From Bradyrhizobiaceae bacterium PARB1 (lineage in GTDB: Bacteria > Pseudomonadota > Alphaproteobacteria > Rhizobiales > Xanthobacteraceae), in the NCBI GenBank assembly GCA_002256345.1, contig NKIY01000016.1, positions 19,373 to 83,372 of the forward strand: a DNA stretch of 64,000 nt, written 5' to 3'. The notes beneath the pieces are model-generated. The model had not been told where the DNA came from, did no database searches, and was given only the letters and a program-made list of their open reading frames with translations. The first letter of the stretch is position 1, and each line of letters starts with the position of its first letter. Shown here one piece after another: positions 27,106 through 36,541 of the stretch. Position numbers and translations under genes: made by a program.

Positions 27106-27351
27106 ATGACGGAGCGTCGCACCACTCGCCGTCGCCGCACGCTGTTGACGGGGAAGATCATTCTCAATCAGCGATCGTCCGTGATAAGTTGCGTCGTCCG
27201 AAACTTGTCGGACACAGGCGCCTGCCTCGAAGTTCCTGCTGCCCTGAACATTCCGGATGCCTTCGAGCTGAAAATAGAACCTGGCGGCGCTTGCTCACAG
27301 TGTCGAATAGTCTGGCGGAGCGCTACGCGCATCGGCGTGGCGTTCGATTGA
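27106..27351 (+). CDS. PilZ-domain protein
   Basis: The 81-residue protein is essentially one PilZ domain. The c-di-GMP signature R-x-x-x-R appears at the N-terminus (M-T-E-R-R-T-T-R-R-R-R) and the second motif reads N-L-S-D-T-G-A-C-L-E, close to the usual D/N-x-S-x-x-G. Such single-domain proteins act as c-di-GMP adaptors, though alphaproteobacterial versions often bind weakly. The ATG at 27106 is preferred over the one at 27094. A hairpin follows the stop. Confidence 0.75.
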   Translation: MTERRTTRRRRTLLTGKIILNQRSSVISCVVRNLSDTGACLEVPAALNIPDAFELKIEPGGACSQCRIVWRSATRIGVAFD

Positions 27352-27899
27352 CACAAAGCTAGAACGCGCCTTCACTTTCAAGGGCGAGTGTAAAGGCGCT
27401 GGCCCGAGATACTGGCCGCGCGCACGGCGCTGCAGGCGTGACGGCTGATATGGCCGGACGGCAGGCTACAGAAATAACAAGGACAATGTGTGGGGGAAAG
27501 AGCCAATCTCACAAGGAGAATGGCGCGCCGTACTGGATAAAAGTGCGAACGCATATGTGATTGAATCTGCGATTAATTTATTTTGGGGCATCGTGATCCT
27601 CTCATCTTTCAGCGTTCGCCGGCTGCCGCCAATAGCCCCACCCAAACGGGTGCGCCGAACCGAACGCGGAGCTGATATCGGACCAAGTACAAGGTATCCG
27701 GTATTTTGCTTCTCCCGGGTCTATGAGGAAATGACTAGCTCTTTCCAAATCTGGGCCGCGTACGCAGTGGCTCTCTCCTAGTCCTGAAGTCCGCGGCATG
27801 TGTGATTGGGTACCGCTGGAATACATCGCAGAAAATCCCATTCTGCAGCGATGCAAATATCGAGTGCAAAATCGATTAAAAAATAGAGAGCTCCGCGAA
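27352..27899. other. intergenic stretch with a hairpin and a short coding-like motif
   Basis: An inverted repeat at 27366-27399 (arms GCGCCTTCACT and AGTGTAAAGGCGC, imperfect) follows the PilZ gene and may be its terminator, although no T run follows. At 27519-27580 the frame reads W-R-A-V-L-D-K-S-A-N-A-Y-V-I-E, a motif that recurs at 46105-46164 (see findings). No convincing gene is seen. Confidence 0.4.
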
Positions 27900-28595
27900 C
27901 TAGACGGCTCGACCGATGAGGGCACCAATGGTCGCAGTTGAGGCCATGGCGACTGCTCCCCAAAACACGACCCGAAGAGTGGGTTTCCATATGCTGGCGC
28001 CGCCAGCGCGAGCGCCGATCGCTCCGAGAACGCCAAGTCCGATGAGGCAGGCAATGGAGACGGTCCAGGTGGCGGTCCAGGCCGGCGACAGGAGAGCGAC
28101 GGCCAGCGGCAAAGTCGCGCCAGATGCGAAGGTGACCGCCGAAGTGAAAGCCGCTTGAACTGGCTTCGCCATCACATGACTGGTCAGTCCGAGTTCATCC
28201 CGCGCATGGGCCCCGAAGGCGTCCTTTGCCATCATCTGCTCGGCGACCTGTCGCGCCAGTTCGGGCGTTACACCACGCTGCTCGTAGATCGCGGCGAGTT
28301 CGGCCAGCTCCGCTTCAGGTTGCGTGGCAAGTTCGCGGCGCTCACGCGCCATGTCGGCTTCTTCCGTATCGGCCTGGGAACTGACCGACACATATTCGCC
28401 TGCAGCCATCGACATTGCTCCGGCGACGAGCCCCGCTACGCCAGCAACCAGAATTTCGTGGGAAGCGGCGGTCGCGGCGGCAACACCGACGATCAGACTC
28501 GATGTTGAAATCAGCCCGTCATTGGCGCCTAGCACCGCTGCGCGAAGCCAACCTATTCGTTCGATCAGATGGTTCTCTTTATGAAGGGCTCGCAT
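27900..28595 (-). CDS. VIT1/CCC1 family iron/manganese transporter
   Basis: The 231-residue protein shows the VIT family plan: N-terminal H-x-x-x-x-x-G-W-L-R-A-A-V-L-G-A-N-D-G-L-I-S-T, five membrane segments, the A-G-E-Y-V-S-V-S-S-Q motif after helix 2 and a cytoplasmic helical metal-binding loop rich in Glu (about 76-125). Members export Fe2+ or Mn2+ from the cytoplasm. It stands alone between gene-free stretches. No Irr-type operator was seen at its start, unlike mbfA. Confidence 0.92.
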   Translation of the reverse strand: MRALHKENHLIERIGWLRAAVLGANDGLISTSSLIVGVAAATAASHEILVAGVAGLVAGAMSMAAGEYVSVSSQADTEEADMARERRELATQPEAELAELAAIYEQRGVTPELARQVAEQMMAKDAFGAHARDELGLTSHVMAKPVQAAFTSAVTFASGATLPLAVALLSPAWTATWTVSIACLIGLGVLGAIGARAGGASIWKPTLRVVFWGAVAMASTATIGALIGRAV

Positions 28596-28714
28596 GGAAC
28601 ATGGTCCTGAATTACATTTCTAAGGCTTTGTAACGCGGCGCTGAGCACATAGGAAAAGGCGCCTTGCCTTCGAGATCGATCTGGAAACTTGGCCGGTCAG
28701 GCTGATCAATGATG

Positions 28715-29197
28715 CTATCTTCCGATGAAACGCCTACCGTTCCATCGCCACATACGCTGTAGTCCAAAGCCGCATTCAACTTCAATCGCCGGAGTGTTGT
28801 CCAGGCCTCTCAACGTGACTTCATTTGCCCTGACACTCATCACCAGATGATATCGTCCGTGGTGCGACATGTAGACCTGATGGAGGCATTTTCCGCTGCT
28901 ACAAAACGTAAGGCGGTCGCCACATCTGAGTTCATGAAGATGAAGAGCGATGAGACGAACGTTCCCAACGTCAATGAAGCGGCTGAAGCCACGCGTTGTT
29001 GTCAATTCATCGCCACATACCTTCCTGTATTTTTGAAGGCCTGCCCGCACTTCCGCCGGCAGGTTTTGCACGTAGAAAGGACTGGGTTGATTGTCATGGA
29101 CAGGAGAACTTGCGAGCGAGAGGGCCGGCGAGACAAAGAAAAGTGACGTCATAGCGGCTAAGATTGCCACGTCACGGAGCCGATTCGATCTTTTCAT
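28715..29197 (-). CDS. small secreted protein coupled to the metal efflux pump
   Basis: From ATG 29197 (GGAGG upstream) the protein has 160 residues with a signal peptide (about 1-32, A-L-S-L-A-S-S). The mature part has five cysteines (C-G-D, R-C-G-D, F-C-S-S-G-K-C and V-E-C) and several His, which could hold a metal or form disulfides. Its ATG overlaps the stop of the CzcA-like gene (ATGA), so it is expressed with the pump. A periplasmic metal-binding helper is a reasonable guess; no family was recognised. Confidence 0.7.
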   Translation of the reverse strand: MKRSNRLRDVAILAAMTSLFFVSPALSLASSPVHDNQPSPFYVQNLPAEVRAGLQKYRKVCGDELTTTRGFSRFIDVGNVRLIALHLHELRCGDRLTFCSSGKCLHQVYMSHHGRYHLVMSVRANEVTLRGLDNTPAIEVECGFGLQRMWRWNGRRFIGR

Positions 29198-32100
29198 GCT
29201 GAAACCTCCACTTCCAACGGCTGTTTCTCTCGTTCGACGACGGCTGCGGAGCGGCGCTCCATCCATCGGTAGATCGCCGGCAACAGCAGCAGCGTCAGAA
29301 CGGTGGACGACAGGACGCCGCCGATGACGACAGTGGCGAGCGGTCGTTGCACCTCCGCTCCCGCGCCCTGTGAAATCGCCATCGGTACGAAGCCGATTCC
29401 CGCGACCATGGCGGTCGACAATACCGGACGGAGCCGATCCGTGGCGGCTTGCCGGACTGCCTCGATAACAGGCAGCTTCCGCCGCAACGCATTGATATGA
29501 TCGATCAGAACGAGACCATTCAGCATCGCGATGCCGGAGACCGCGATAAAGCCGATCGCGGCGGTGATCGAGAATGGCATGTCACGTAGCCAGAGTGCCA
29601 GCACGCCACCGGTGATCGCAAACGGAATACCGGTATAGACGACGGCGGCATGACGGACGCTCCCCAACGCCGAATAAACGAGCAAGAAGATCATCAGCAG
29701 CGCCGCCGGCACGACGATCATCAGACGGGCTCGGGCCGCTTCTAGCTGACGGAACTGGCCTCCGAACTCGATGCGATAGGATTCAGGCAGCGCAAGCTTG
29801 CCGTCGAGGCGTGCACGCGCTGCGGTCACATAACCTTCGATGTCGCTGGTGTTGAGATTGACCATCAAGGCGGCGCGGCGCTTACCATTGTCGTGCAGGA
29901 TCGGTTCGACCGTTCTCATCTCGCGCAGACTTGCAACGCGGTCCAGCGGCACAAGGCCGGACGCGCCGACGCGCAATGGAAGGGAGAGGATCGATTTTGT
30001 GTCCGCGCGTAAGGACTCGGGCATACGAACGACGATCGCGTGTCGATGCTCTCCGTCCGCGATGAAGCCGACCTCGTCCCCACCGATCGCTGACGCAATG
30101 GCACGGTTGACCTCGGCGGTTCCCAGCCCCAACCGCACCATCGCGTCGTGATTGATCTCGACCACCACACTGTGGGTGCGGCTGGCCGCTTCGAATGCGG
30201 CATTGGCGGTGCCGGGCACGCCTTGCAATTCCTCTCGCGCCTGCGCGGCGAGCCGCTCAAGCACGTCGTAGTCGTCTCCGAATATCTTGACCGACAGATC
30301 CGCCCGCGTGCCCTCCAACATTTCGTTGAAGCGCATCTCGATAGGCTGCGCGAAAAGGAATGACTGCTCCGGCGCCAGCGCAGTGGCAGCCTTTTCGATC
30401 GCCGCAACCAGCTCGCTCTTGTTGCGCGGCATGTCCGGACCTTGCGGCCATTGGTCGAGCGGCTTGTAGAAGATGTAGAGGTCGTTCTCATTCGGCGGCA
30501 TCGGGTCGGTCGCAACCGCGCTGGTGCCGATGCGGGAGAAGGTTCGGGTCACTTGCGGAAAGCGACGCAAAATTTCACGCTCGGTTTGCTGCTCGATCTC
30601 AAGGCTACGGTCGAGCGACATCCCCACGGGCTTGTAGACCATCGCCGTGATGGAGCCCTCATCGAGGCGTGGCGTAAACTGCGAGCCAAGGGTCAGGAAT
30701 ATCCTCAATGCCACGGCCAACAGGACTGCCGATGGAACGAGAAGGGCAGCGGGATGACGGAGGGCGAAGTCCAGGACGGGACGGTAGCCCCGGATCACGA
30801 GGCCGGCGAAGCCACCGTTATGCGTGATGTGGTTGTCGGCGGTTATCTCCGGGAGAGAATCTTCCTTTTCACTGACGCTCGGCTGACGCACCTTCTCGCC
30901 TCGTAGCAGCCGGGCGCACAGCGCCGGCACTAGCGTAAAGGTAACGATCAGCGCCGCTGCCAGCGCCAGCATCACGGCTTGCGCCATCGGCTGAAACAGC
31001 TTCCCCTCGACGCCGCCCAGGCTGAGTACCGGCACATAAACCAGCGCGATGATGGCCATGCCGAAGAACACGGGCCGCGCCACGCCCCCCGCAGCGTTGA
31101 TGACGATGCGACGGCGTTCATCGGCCGTCAGCTCGCGCCCCTTGAGGCGCTGTGCCTCGCCCATCAGACGCAATGTGTTTTCCACGACGACGATCGCGCC
31201 ATCTACGACCAGGCCGAAGTCGAGCGCGCCGAGGCTCATCAGATTGCCCGATATACCGAGCGCATGCATGCCCGAGATCATCATGAGAAAGGCCAGCGGG
31301 ATGACCGACGCGACGATAAATGCCGCGCGCCAGTTGCCGACCACGATCAGCAATACGACGGCGACCAGCAACGCTCCCTCGCCAAGGTTGCGCTCGACCG
31401 TCGCGATGGTGCGATCCACCAATTCTGAACGATCGTACTGAACCTGAAGGATCATGCCTTTGGGCAGCGCGGCGCGCAGGTTCGGCAATTGCGCATCGAC
31501 GCGCCGGGCAACGTCCCGGCTGTTCTGCCCGACCAGCATCATCACTGTGCCGAGCACGGTTTCCTTGCCGTTGGTGGTCGCGGCGCCATCGCGTGGAGCA
31601 TGGCCGATGGTCACGGTCGCCAGATCCGCTACAGTCAGCGGCCGCACGCCACCTGCGAATTTCACGGGTAATGCGCGGATCATCTCCGCCGTCGTGACAC
31701 GCGCTTCGGTTCGGACGGTGAAGCGTTGGCCGTTCTTGGTGATGGTCCCGCCGCCGGCATTGGCGACGTTGGCGCCAACAGCCTGGGCAAGCTCGCTCGG
31801 CGTGATGCCCGCTGTCGTGAGCTTCTTCAGATCAGGCTCGATGACAAACTGACGTTCGAGGCCGCCGTTGGAATTGACGTCGGCGACCCCCTCGATCGCG
31901 CGCAGCATCGGGCGCACGATATATTCCTGAGCCTCGAACAACTCCATCAGTTGTTGCCGCTCGTCCAAATCGGACGGCGGTTGCGCCCATTCGAGTGTGT
32001 AGTACCAGATTTCGCCAAGCCCGGTGGTGATCGGAGCGAGGCGCGGCGATGATCCGGCTGGCAGCATGTCGCGCACTGCGGAAAGCCGCTCGTTGACGAA

Positions 32101-32424
32101 TTGGCGTGCGCGAAGCTGGTCCGTGCCGTCCTGATAGATGAGCGTGACCTGTGACAGTCCGGTCTTGGTGAGCGATCGCATTTCCCGCAGGCCCGGCTGA
32201 CCACCCATGCTGCGCTCGATGGGCAGCGTCACAAGACGCTCGATTTCCTCTGGCGCCAGGGCAGGAACAGTCGTGTTGATCTGCACCTGCACGCCTGTGA
32301 TGTCGGGAATGACATCGATTTGCAGATTCACGAAAGACCAGATTCCAAGACCAGCGATCAGCAAAGCGATGATCATCACCGTGGCTGGTCGACCGGTTGT
32401 CCATTCCAGAATCCGCCGCGTCAT
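29194..32424 (-). CDS. heavy-metal efflux RND pump (CzcA/CusA type)
   Basis: This 1076-residue inner-membrane transporter has the twelve-helix RND layout with two large periplasmic loops (about 35-330 and 560-860). The heavy-metal subfamily signature D-F-G-L-V-V-D-G-A-I-V-V-V-E-N lies in helix 4, giving the proton-relay Asp, Asp and Glu. It would export a divalent or monovalent heavy metal by proton antiport together with the TolC-like protein. Its ATG overlaps the outer-membrane gene stop by four bases. No adaptor (CzcB/CusB) gene is next to it, which is unusual for this class. Confidence 0.94.
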   Translation of the reverse strand: MTRRILEWTTGRPATVMIIALLIAGLGIWSFVNLQIDVIPDITGVQVQINTTVPALAPEEIERLVTLPIERSMGGQPGLREMRSLTKTGLSQVTLIYQDGTDQLRARQFVNERLSAVRDMLPAGSSPRLAPITTGLGEIWYYTLEWAQPPSDLDERQQLMELFEAQEYIVRPMLRAIEGVADVNSNGGLERQFVIEPDLKKLTTAGITPSELAQAVGANVANAGGGTITKNGQRFTVRTEARVTTAEMIRALPVKFAGGVRPLTVADLATVTIGHAPRDGAATTNGKETVLGTVMMLVGQNSRDVARRVDAQLPNLRAALPKGMILQVQYDRSELVDRTIATVERNLGEGALLVAVVLLIVVGNWRAAFIVASVIPLAFLMMISGMHALGISGNLMSLGALDFGLVVDGAIVVVENTLRLMGEAQRLKGRELTADERRRIVINAAGGVARPVFFGMAIIALVYVPVLSLGGVEGKLFQPMAQAVMLALAAALIVTFTLVPALCARLLRGEKVRQPSVSEKEDSLPEITADNHITHNGGFAGLVIRGYRPVLDFALRHPAALLVPSAVLLAVALRIFLTLGSQFTPRLDEGSITAMVYKPVGMSLDRSLEIEQQTEREILRRFPQVTRTFSRIGTSAVATDPMPPNENDLYIFYKPLDQWPQGPDMPRNKSELVAAIEKAATALAPEQSFLFAQPIEMRFNEMLEGTRADLSVKIFGDDYDVLERLAAQAREELQGVPGTANAAFEAASRTHSVVVEINHDAMVRLGLGTAEVNRAIASAIGGDEVGFIADGEHRHAIVVRMPESLRADTKSILSLPLRVGASGLVPLDRVASLREMRTVEPILHDNGKRRAALMVNLNTSDIEGYVTAARARLDGKLALPESYRIEFGGQFRQLEAARARLMIVVPAALLMIFLLVYSALGSVRHAAVVYTGIPFAITGGVLALWLRDMPFSITAAIGFIAVSGIAMLNGLVLIDHINALRRKLPVIEAVRQAATDRLRPVLSTAMVAGIGFVPMAISQGAGAEVQRPLATVVIGGVLSSTVLTLLLLPAIYRWMERRSAAVVEREKQPLEVEVSA

Positions 32425-33695
32425 CGGGACACGCCGTCGAAGCTGCGGCCGCCATTGAGCGCCCGAAGTTGAAGCATCGCTTCCATAGCCTCACGTCGCG
32501 TGTCGAGCAGAGCCGACAGCGCGTCCAGATACTGGCGCTGCATCTCGACGTAAGTTGCGATCGGGATCGCTCCCTGGCGATAACTATCGGCGGCGGCGGT
32601 AGCTGCGGCCGCAAATTTCTCGGTGGCCCCGGCTGGCCAGCCCGCAAGGGCTCGACGCTTCGCCTCGTAGTAGGCTGCCTGTTCGTAAACCTGCCTCGCG
32701 ATCCGTCGGTTGGCGGCGAGCAGGGCCGCATCGCCCTGGGATTGACGGCTCAACTCCTGTGCGAGGCCAGCAGCCTGGCTATTCCAAAGCGGCAACGTCG
32801 TCGTCAGCCGTATGCCGAAATTGGTCTCGCGGCTGTCTGACTTCGCGCGATTGAAGTAGGGACCGACTGAGACGTTCGGCACACGCGCTGCTTGTGCGAG
32901 GTCAACGCGCAACCCTTGCTGCTGCAATTGCGCGCGCAGCGACTGAATCTCGAAATTGTTGATGCCAGCTTGTTGCGCCATGCGCTCGACCGACGGAAGG
33001 CCGGGCAGCGTGATATCGGGCGGAGCAATGCGGAGCCGCGCTTTGAGCGGCGCGCCGCGAAGTTGATTCAGTTCGTAGACGATCGTGCTGGTCTCGGAAT
33101 CAGCCATCGCGGCATTTCGCTCCGCCGTGATGGCACCCGCATCCAGAATGGCCGTGTCCAGCGTGGTGGCGATGCCCGCCGGATCCCGCTGCTCCACAAC
33201 GCGTGCAAGCTCGCGCATCCGCGCGGCAACGTCGCGTGCCGCGGCGGCTTTCCGCTCGGCCGCGAACAAGGCATATCCCAAAGAGCGTGCCCGGCTTGCG
33301 AGCGTTGCGTCGAATTGCGCAAGACCGAGCCGCGCCAGCGCGATCTGATGCTCGGCGATGGCGCGACGGAGCGCCCCGCGTCCGGCAAAGTCGAGCGGCT
33401 GCATAATCGACAAGCCATATGTCGGCCCGGCGCCTTTCGGTGCACCTGTCAGGCCGTCGGCCATCCGGCGTTCGCCTAACTCGAATGCAGCTTCAGGGTC
33501 CGGCAGGCGATCAGCCGCGTCGCGCTCAACACCTGCAAGCCCGATCTGCTGGAAATAAAAGCGTCGTTCGGGGTTACTTGCCACGACGGAATTGGCAAGT
33601 GCATCAATCGACAGCACGGCGGCCTGCTGAGCGAAGGCTGGGGTCACCAAGATAATTGTTGATATGCGAACGATTATCAGGAGCAATTTTAACAT
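32421..33695 (-). CDS. TolC-family outer membrane efflux protein (CzcC-like)
   Basis: The 424-residue protein has a Sec signal (about 1-23, ending A-F-A-Q) and two outer membrane efflux protein repeats with long amphipathic helices (Q-Q-Q-G-L-R-V-D-L-A-Q-A-A-R-V-P-N-V-S-V-G-P is typical). It forms the exit duct of the pump. ATG 33695 is chosen; a GTG at 33713 is an alternative. The gene is divergent from the response regulator, which suggests control from the 113-base region between them. Confidence 0.9.
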   Translation of the reverse strand: MLKLLLIIVRISTIILVTPAFAQQAAVLSIDALANSVVASNPERRFYFQQIGLAGVERDAADRLPDPEAAFELGERRMADGLTGAPKGAGPTYGLSIMQPLDFAGRGALRRAIAEHQIALARLGLAQFDATLASRARSLGYALFAAERKAAAARDVAARMRELARVVEQRDPAGIATTLDTAILDAGAITAERNAAMADSETSTIVYELNQLRGAPLKARLRIAPPDITLPGLPSVERMAQQAGINNFEIQSLRAQLQQQGLRVDLAQAARVPNVSVGPYFNRAKSDSRETNFGIRLTTTLPLWNSQAAGLAQELSRQSQGDAALLAANRRIARQVYEQAAYYEAKRRALAGWPAGATEKFAAAATAAADSYRQGAIPIATYVEMQRQYLDALSALLDTRREAMEAMLQLRALNGGRSFDGVSR

Positions 33696-33808
33696 TGGCA
33701 CGAGTCTCAACACTGACTTCTAGACGCCTGATTGCCACGCTAGTCTGAACACAAGCTGTCAGCGTAAATGCAGGTTGATCCAGTATCGGACTGCAGCAAT
33801 CAGGAGAC

Positions 33809-34468
33809 ATGACCATTCGCATTCTTCTTGTCGAAGACGATCAGGACATTGGCGCCCGCCTGAAGGAAGGGTTGGCCAGCTTTGGCTTTGTCGTTGAGCA
33901 TGTGGAAGATGGTGAGCACGCCCTTTCCTTCGCGCTGCAAGAAGAATTCGACGCGATCGTTCTCGATCTCGGTTTACCCGGCCTGTCAGGCATCGAGGTC
34001 TTACGGAGGTTGCGACGTACCGGGGCCGCCACACCGGTCCTGATCCTGACGGCGCGCAGCAGCTGGACTGAGAAGGTGGAAGGTCTCAATGCAGGGGCTG
34101 ATGACTATGTGGCGAAGCCGTTTCACGTCGACGAAGTCGCAGCTCGCCTGCGCGCGCTGATGCGGCGCGTCGCGGGCCAAGCCACCTCCGAATTGCGCCA
34201 CGGAGATATCGTGCTTGACCCCGTTGCCGGCACCGCCAATGTTGCGGGCCAGCCGATCGAATTGACGGCACAGGAATTTCGCCTGCTCCACCTCTTCCTG
34301 CATCGCGTCGGCCGCGTCGTGACGCAAGCCGAGTTGCTCGACCATCTCTACGGCCTGAATGAGGAACGCAGCTCGAATACGATCGAGGTCTATGTCGGTC
34401 GGCTGCGACGCAAAATCGGCCGCGATACCATCAGGACCCTGCGCGGTCTGGGCTACAGGTTCGGCTGA
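33809..34468 (+). CDS. OmpR/PhoP-type response regulator
   Basis: The 219-residue protein has a receiver domain (acidic Glu9/Asp10-11, phosphoacceptor Asp53 in I-V-L-D-L-G-L-P-G, Lys near 103 in Y-V-A-K-P-F) and a winged-helix output domain (about 125-218; L-T-A-Q-E-F-R-L-L, R-V-V-T-Q-A-E-L-L). It overlaps the kinase gene by one base. Being divergent from the efflux operon, it is most likely its regulator, as with CusR or CzcR. Confidence 0.94.
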   Translation: MTIRILLVEDDQDIGARLKEGLASFGFVVEHVEDGEHALSFALQEEFDAIVLDLGLPGLSGIEVLRRLRRTGAATPVLILTARSSWTEKVEGLNAGADDYVAKPFHVDEVAARLRALMRRVAGQATSELRHGDIVLDPVAGTANVAGQPIELTAQEFRLLHLFLHRVGRVVTQAELLDHLYGLNEERSSNTIEVYVGRLRRKIGRDTIRTLRGLGYRFG

Positions 34469-35814
34469 TGGTCAGAAGTCTGCGCGCCCGGCTGCTGGTT
34501 GGCGTTATTCTCACGACCGTGACAGGTATCGCTGTCGCTGGCGTTTCGATTTCCGCGCTGTTCCGGGCGCACGTCACGGAGCTTGTCAATGCCGAGCTGA
34601 TCGGTCATCTCGACGAGCTCGAAGGTCTGTTGGCCCGCACGGCCGACGGACATGTCGCTCTGGCACAAAGGCTCAGTGATCCGCGCTTCGCGCAGCCCGG
34701 GACTGGCTATTACTGGCAGGTGAGCGATCGCAACGGCATCGTCCTACAATCAGCCTCCCTCGAACCGCAACGGCGTTTTCCGCCACCCGCGCGGGGGGCG
34801 GATCGGCAGCTTACTCGCTCAGTCGAAGCTGGCCCGGCTGGTGAGCCGATGATCGCATATGAGCGACCGTGGCAGACCGCTGAAAACGGTTACGTGCTTC
34901 AAATTGGCGCCGACCAGCGGATCGTCGATGATGTACTGAGACATTTTAATCAGGCGCTGGCCCTGTCACTCGGCACACTGGCAATAGCCCTAATTGGGGC
35001 CGGCACGTTGCAGGCCTGGTTTGGTCTGCGTCCCATGCGCCGTCTGCGCGACGCGCTGGGCGACATTCGCGCGGGCAAAGCAGAAACCCTGCCTGGTGAC
35101 TTCCCGTCCGAAGTTCGGCCGCTGGTCGATGATCTCAACGCTCTGATCGACGCCAATACCCAGATGGTTCGCCGCGCCCGCACGCAGGCGGGCAATCTCG
35201 CGCATGGCCTGAAGACACCATTGGCCGTGCTGACGGACGAAGCGCGCCGGCTGCTCGCGAGAGGTGATACCGAGGGCGCCGCGGTCCTGACTCAGCAAAC
35301 AGGGCGGATGCAGCGCCAGATTGATTTCCAGCTTGCCCGAGCCCGTGCCGCAGCCAACGCCGGCCTGCCTGGCGTCATCACGCAGGTCGAACCTGCCTTC
35401 GCATCAATAGCCGCGGCGATGCGGCGGCTCTATGCTCATCGTGAGCTGACGATCGTCCATACAGCCGAGACGGAATTGCTTGCCGCCGTCGATCCCAACG
35501 ACCTTGACGAGATGGTCGCCAACCTGGTCGATAATGCCTGCAAGTGGGCTCGTGGTGTTGTCTCGATCAAGGCTACGCGCGATACCCCGACGGGGCAGCT
35601 CCTTATTACGATCGTTGATGACGGGCCAGGCATCCCGGCTGATGCACTAAACCGCGCGTTCGCCCCAGGCGAGCGGCTCGACGAGGCCAAACCGGGAAGC
35701 GGGCTCGGACTCGCAATCGTCCGCGATCTCGCCACACTGCACGGCGGCTCTGTCGAACTATCCAATGGCAGAAATGGAGGCCTTCACGCGGAGTTGCGGC
35801 TCCCATCAGCCTGA
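34468..35814 (+). CDS. PhoQ/CzcS-like sensor histidine kinase
   Basis: The 448-residue protein has two membrane segments (about 8-32 and 160-182) framing a periplasmic sensor region, then a HAMP-like linker and a kinase core with His246 in N-L-A-H-G-L-K-T-P-L, an N box at N-L-V-D-N-A-C-K-W-A and G boxes D-D-G-P-G-I and G-S-G-L-G-L. The L-A-H-x-L-K-T-P-L box is the PhoQ subtype. It should sense periplasmic metal or cation and phosphorylate the preceding regulator. Confidence 0.94.
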   Translation: MVRSLRARLLVGVILTTVTGIAVAGVSISALFRAHVTELVNAELIGHLDELEGLLARTADGHVALAQRLSDPRFAQPGTGYYWQVSDRNGIVLQSASLEPQRRFPPPARGADRQLTRSVEAGPAGEPMIAYERPWQTAENGYVLQIGADQRIVDDVLRHFNQALALSLGTLAIALIGAGTLQAWFGLRPMRRLRDALGDIRAGKAETLPGDFPSEVRPLVDDLNALIDANTQMVRRARTQAGNLAHGLKTPLAVLTDEARRLLARGDTEGAAVLTQQTGRMQRQIDFQLARARAAANAGLPGVITQVEPAFASIAAAMRRLYAHRELTIVHTAETELLAAVDPNDLDEMVANLVDNACKWARGVVSIKATRDTPTGQLLITIVDDGPGIPADALNRAFAPGERLDEAKPGSGLGLAIVRDLATLHGGSVELSNGRNGGLHAELRLPSA

Positions 35815-35845
35815 CAAGTTCAACGGCGTCTAGGTTGGGCGAGTT

Positions 35846-36541
35846 TCATCGTGGCCGCGTCGTCCGCGCACCATTCGACCTGAGCGATTCGGCGCGCTCG
35901 AAATCAGCATCCGCGCCGCTCTGATCTCCAGCGTTCGCTTTCATCGTTCCGCGTTCGAACAAGAAGGTCGGATTCTTCGGATCAGCCTTGATGACCAGAT
36001 CATAATCCGCGATGGCACGATCAAAGAGTCCTTTACGCCCGAGTGCCTTCCCGCGATTATAATAGGCACCGAGGTAGTCAGTCCTCAGTTGTACGGCGCG
36101 ATCGAAATCAGAAATCGCGCGATCAAGCTCTCCCTTGCTCATTAAAGCAACGCCTCGGTTGTTGAGCGCGACATAGTAGTCGGGGGACAAACGAAGTGCT
36201 CGATCGTAATCCTCCATGGCACGGTCGATATCTCCACTCGACCGCAGCGCGACACCGCGATTGTTATAAGCCGCCGCCAACTGGGTGATCATCCGCTCGC
36301 CTGCCTGGATAACCGCTGTGCATCCCCGGATCGAGCGATCGGGTACGATTTCGGCCGCATGCACGCACGAGTCCCAATCCTCGTCGCTCAAAGCTGATGT
36401 GGGCGACGAGTTAATTGCAAAGTACGCAATAAATATCGTTGTGCTCAATAACGTAAGAGCACAACGCTTCCAGCGGGTGGTTCGCGCTAGGATCGATGCA
36501 GTTCGTGTTCTCGTATACAGCGGCGTAATGCAAATGAGCAA
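35846..36541 (-). CDS. tetratricopeptide repeat protein
   Basis: The 231-residue product has an N-terminal hydrophobic segment (about 27-46) that can serve as signal or anchor, then four TPR units from about residue 90 to 220 (A-Y-N-N-R-G-V-A-L, A-L-N-N-R-G-V-A-L, A-Y-Y-N-R-G-K-A-L). A cysteine pair precedes the repeats. Proteins of this kind are common in the Bradyrhizobium group and mediate protein contacts outside the cytoplasm; the partner is unknown. It is convergent with the kinase gene. Confidence 0.88.
   Translation of the reverse strand: MLICITPLYTRTRTASILARTTRWKRCALTLLSTTIFIAYFAINSSPTSALSDEDWDSCVHAAEIVPDRSIRGCTAVIQAGERMITQLAAAYNNRGVALRSSGDIDRAMEDYDRALRLSPDYYVALNNRGVALMSKGELDRAISDFDRAVQLRTDYLGAYYNRGKALGRKGLFDRAIADYDLVIKADPKNPTFLFERGTMKANAGDQSGADADFERAESLRSNGARTTRPR

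Noticed and set aside
28596-28640. Irr-type operator before the VIT-family gene
   Set aside because: Only a loose half-site (TTTCTAAG) is present; no inverted partner.
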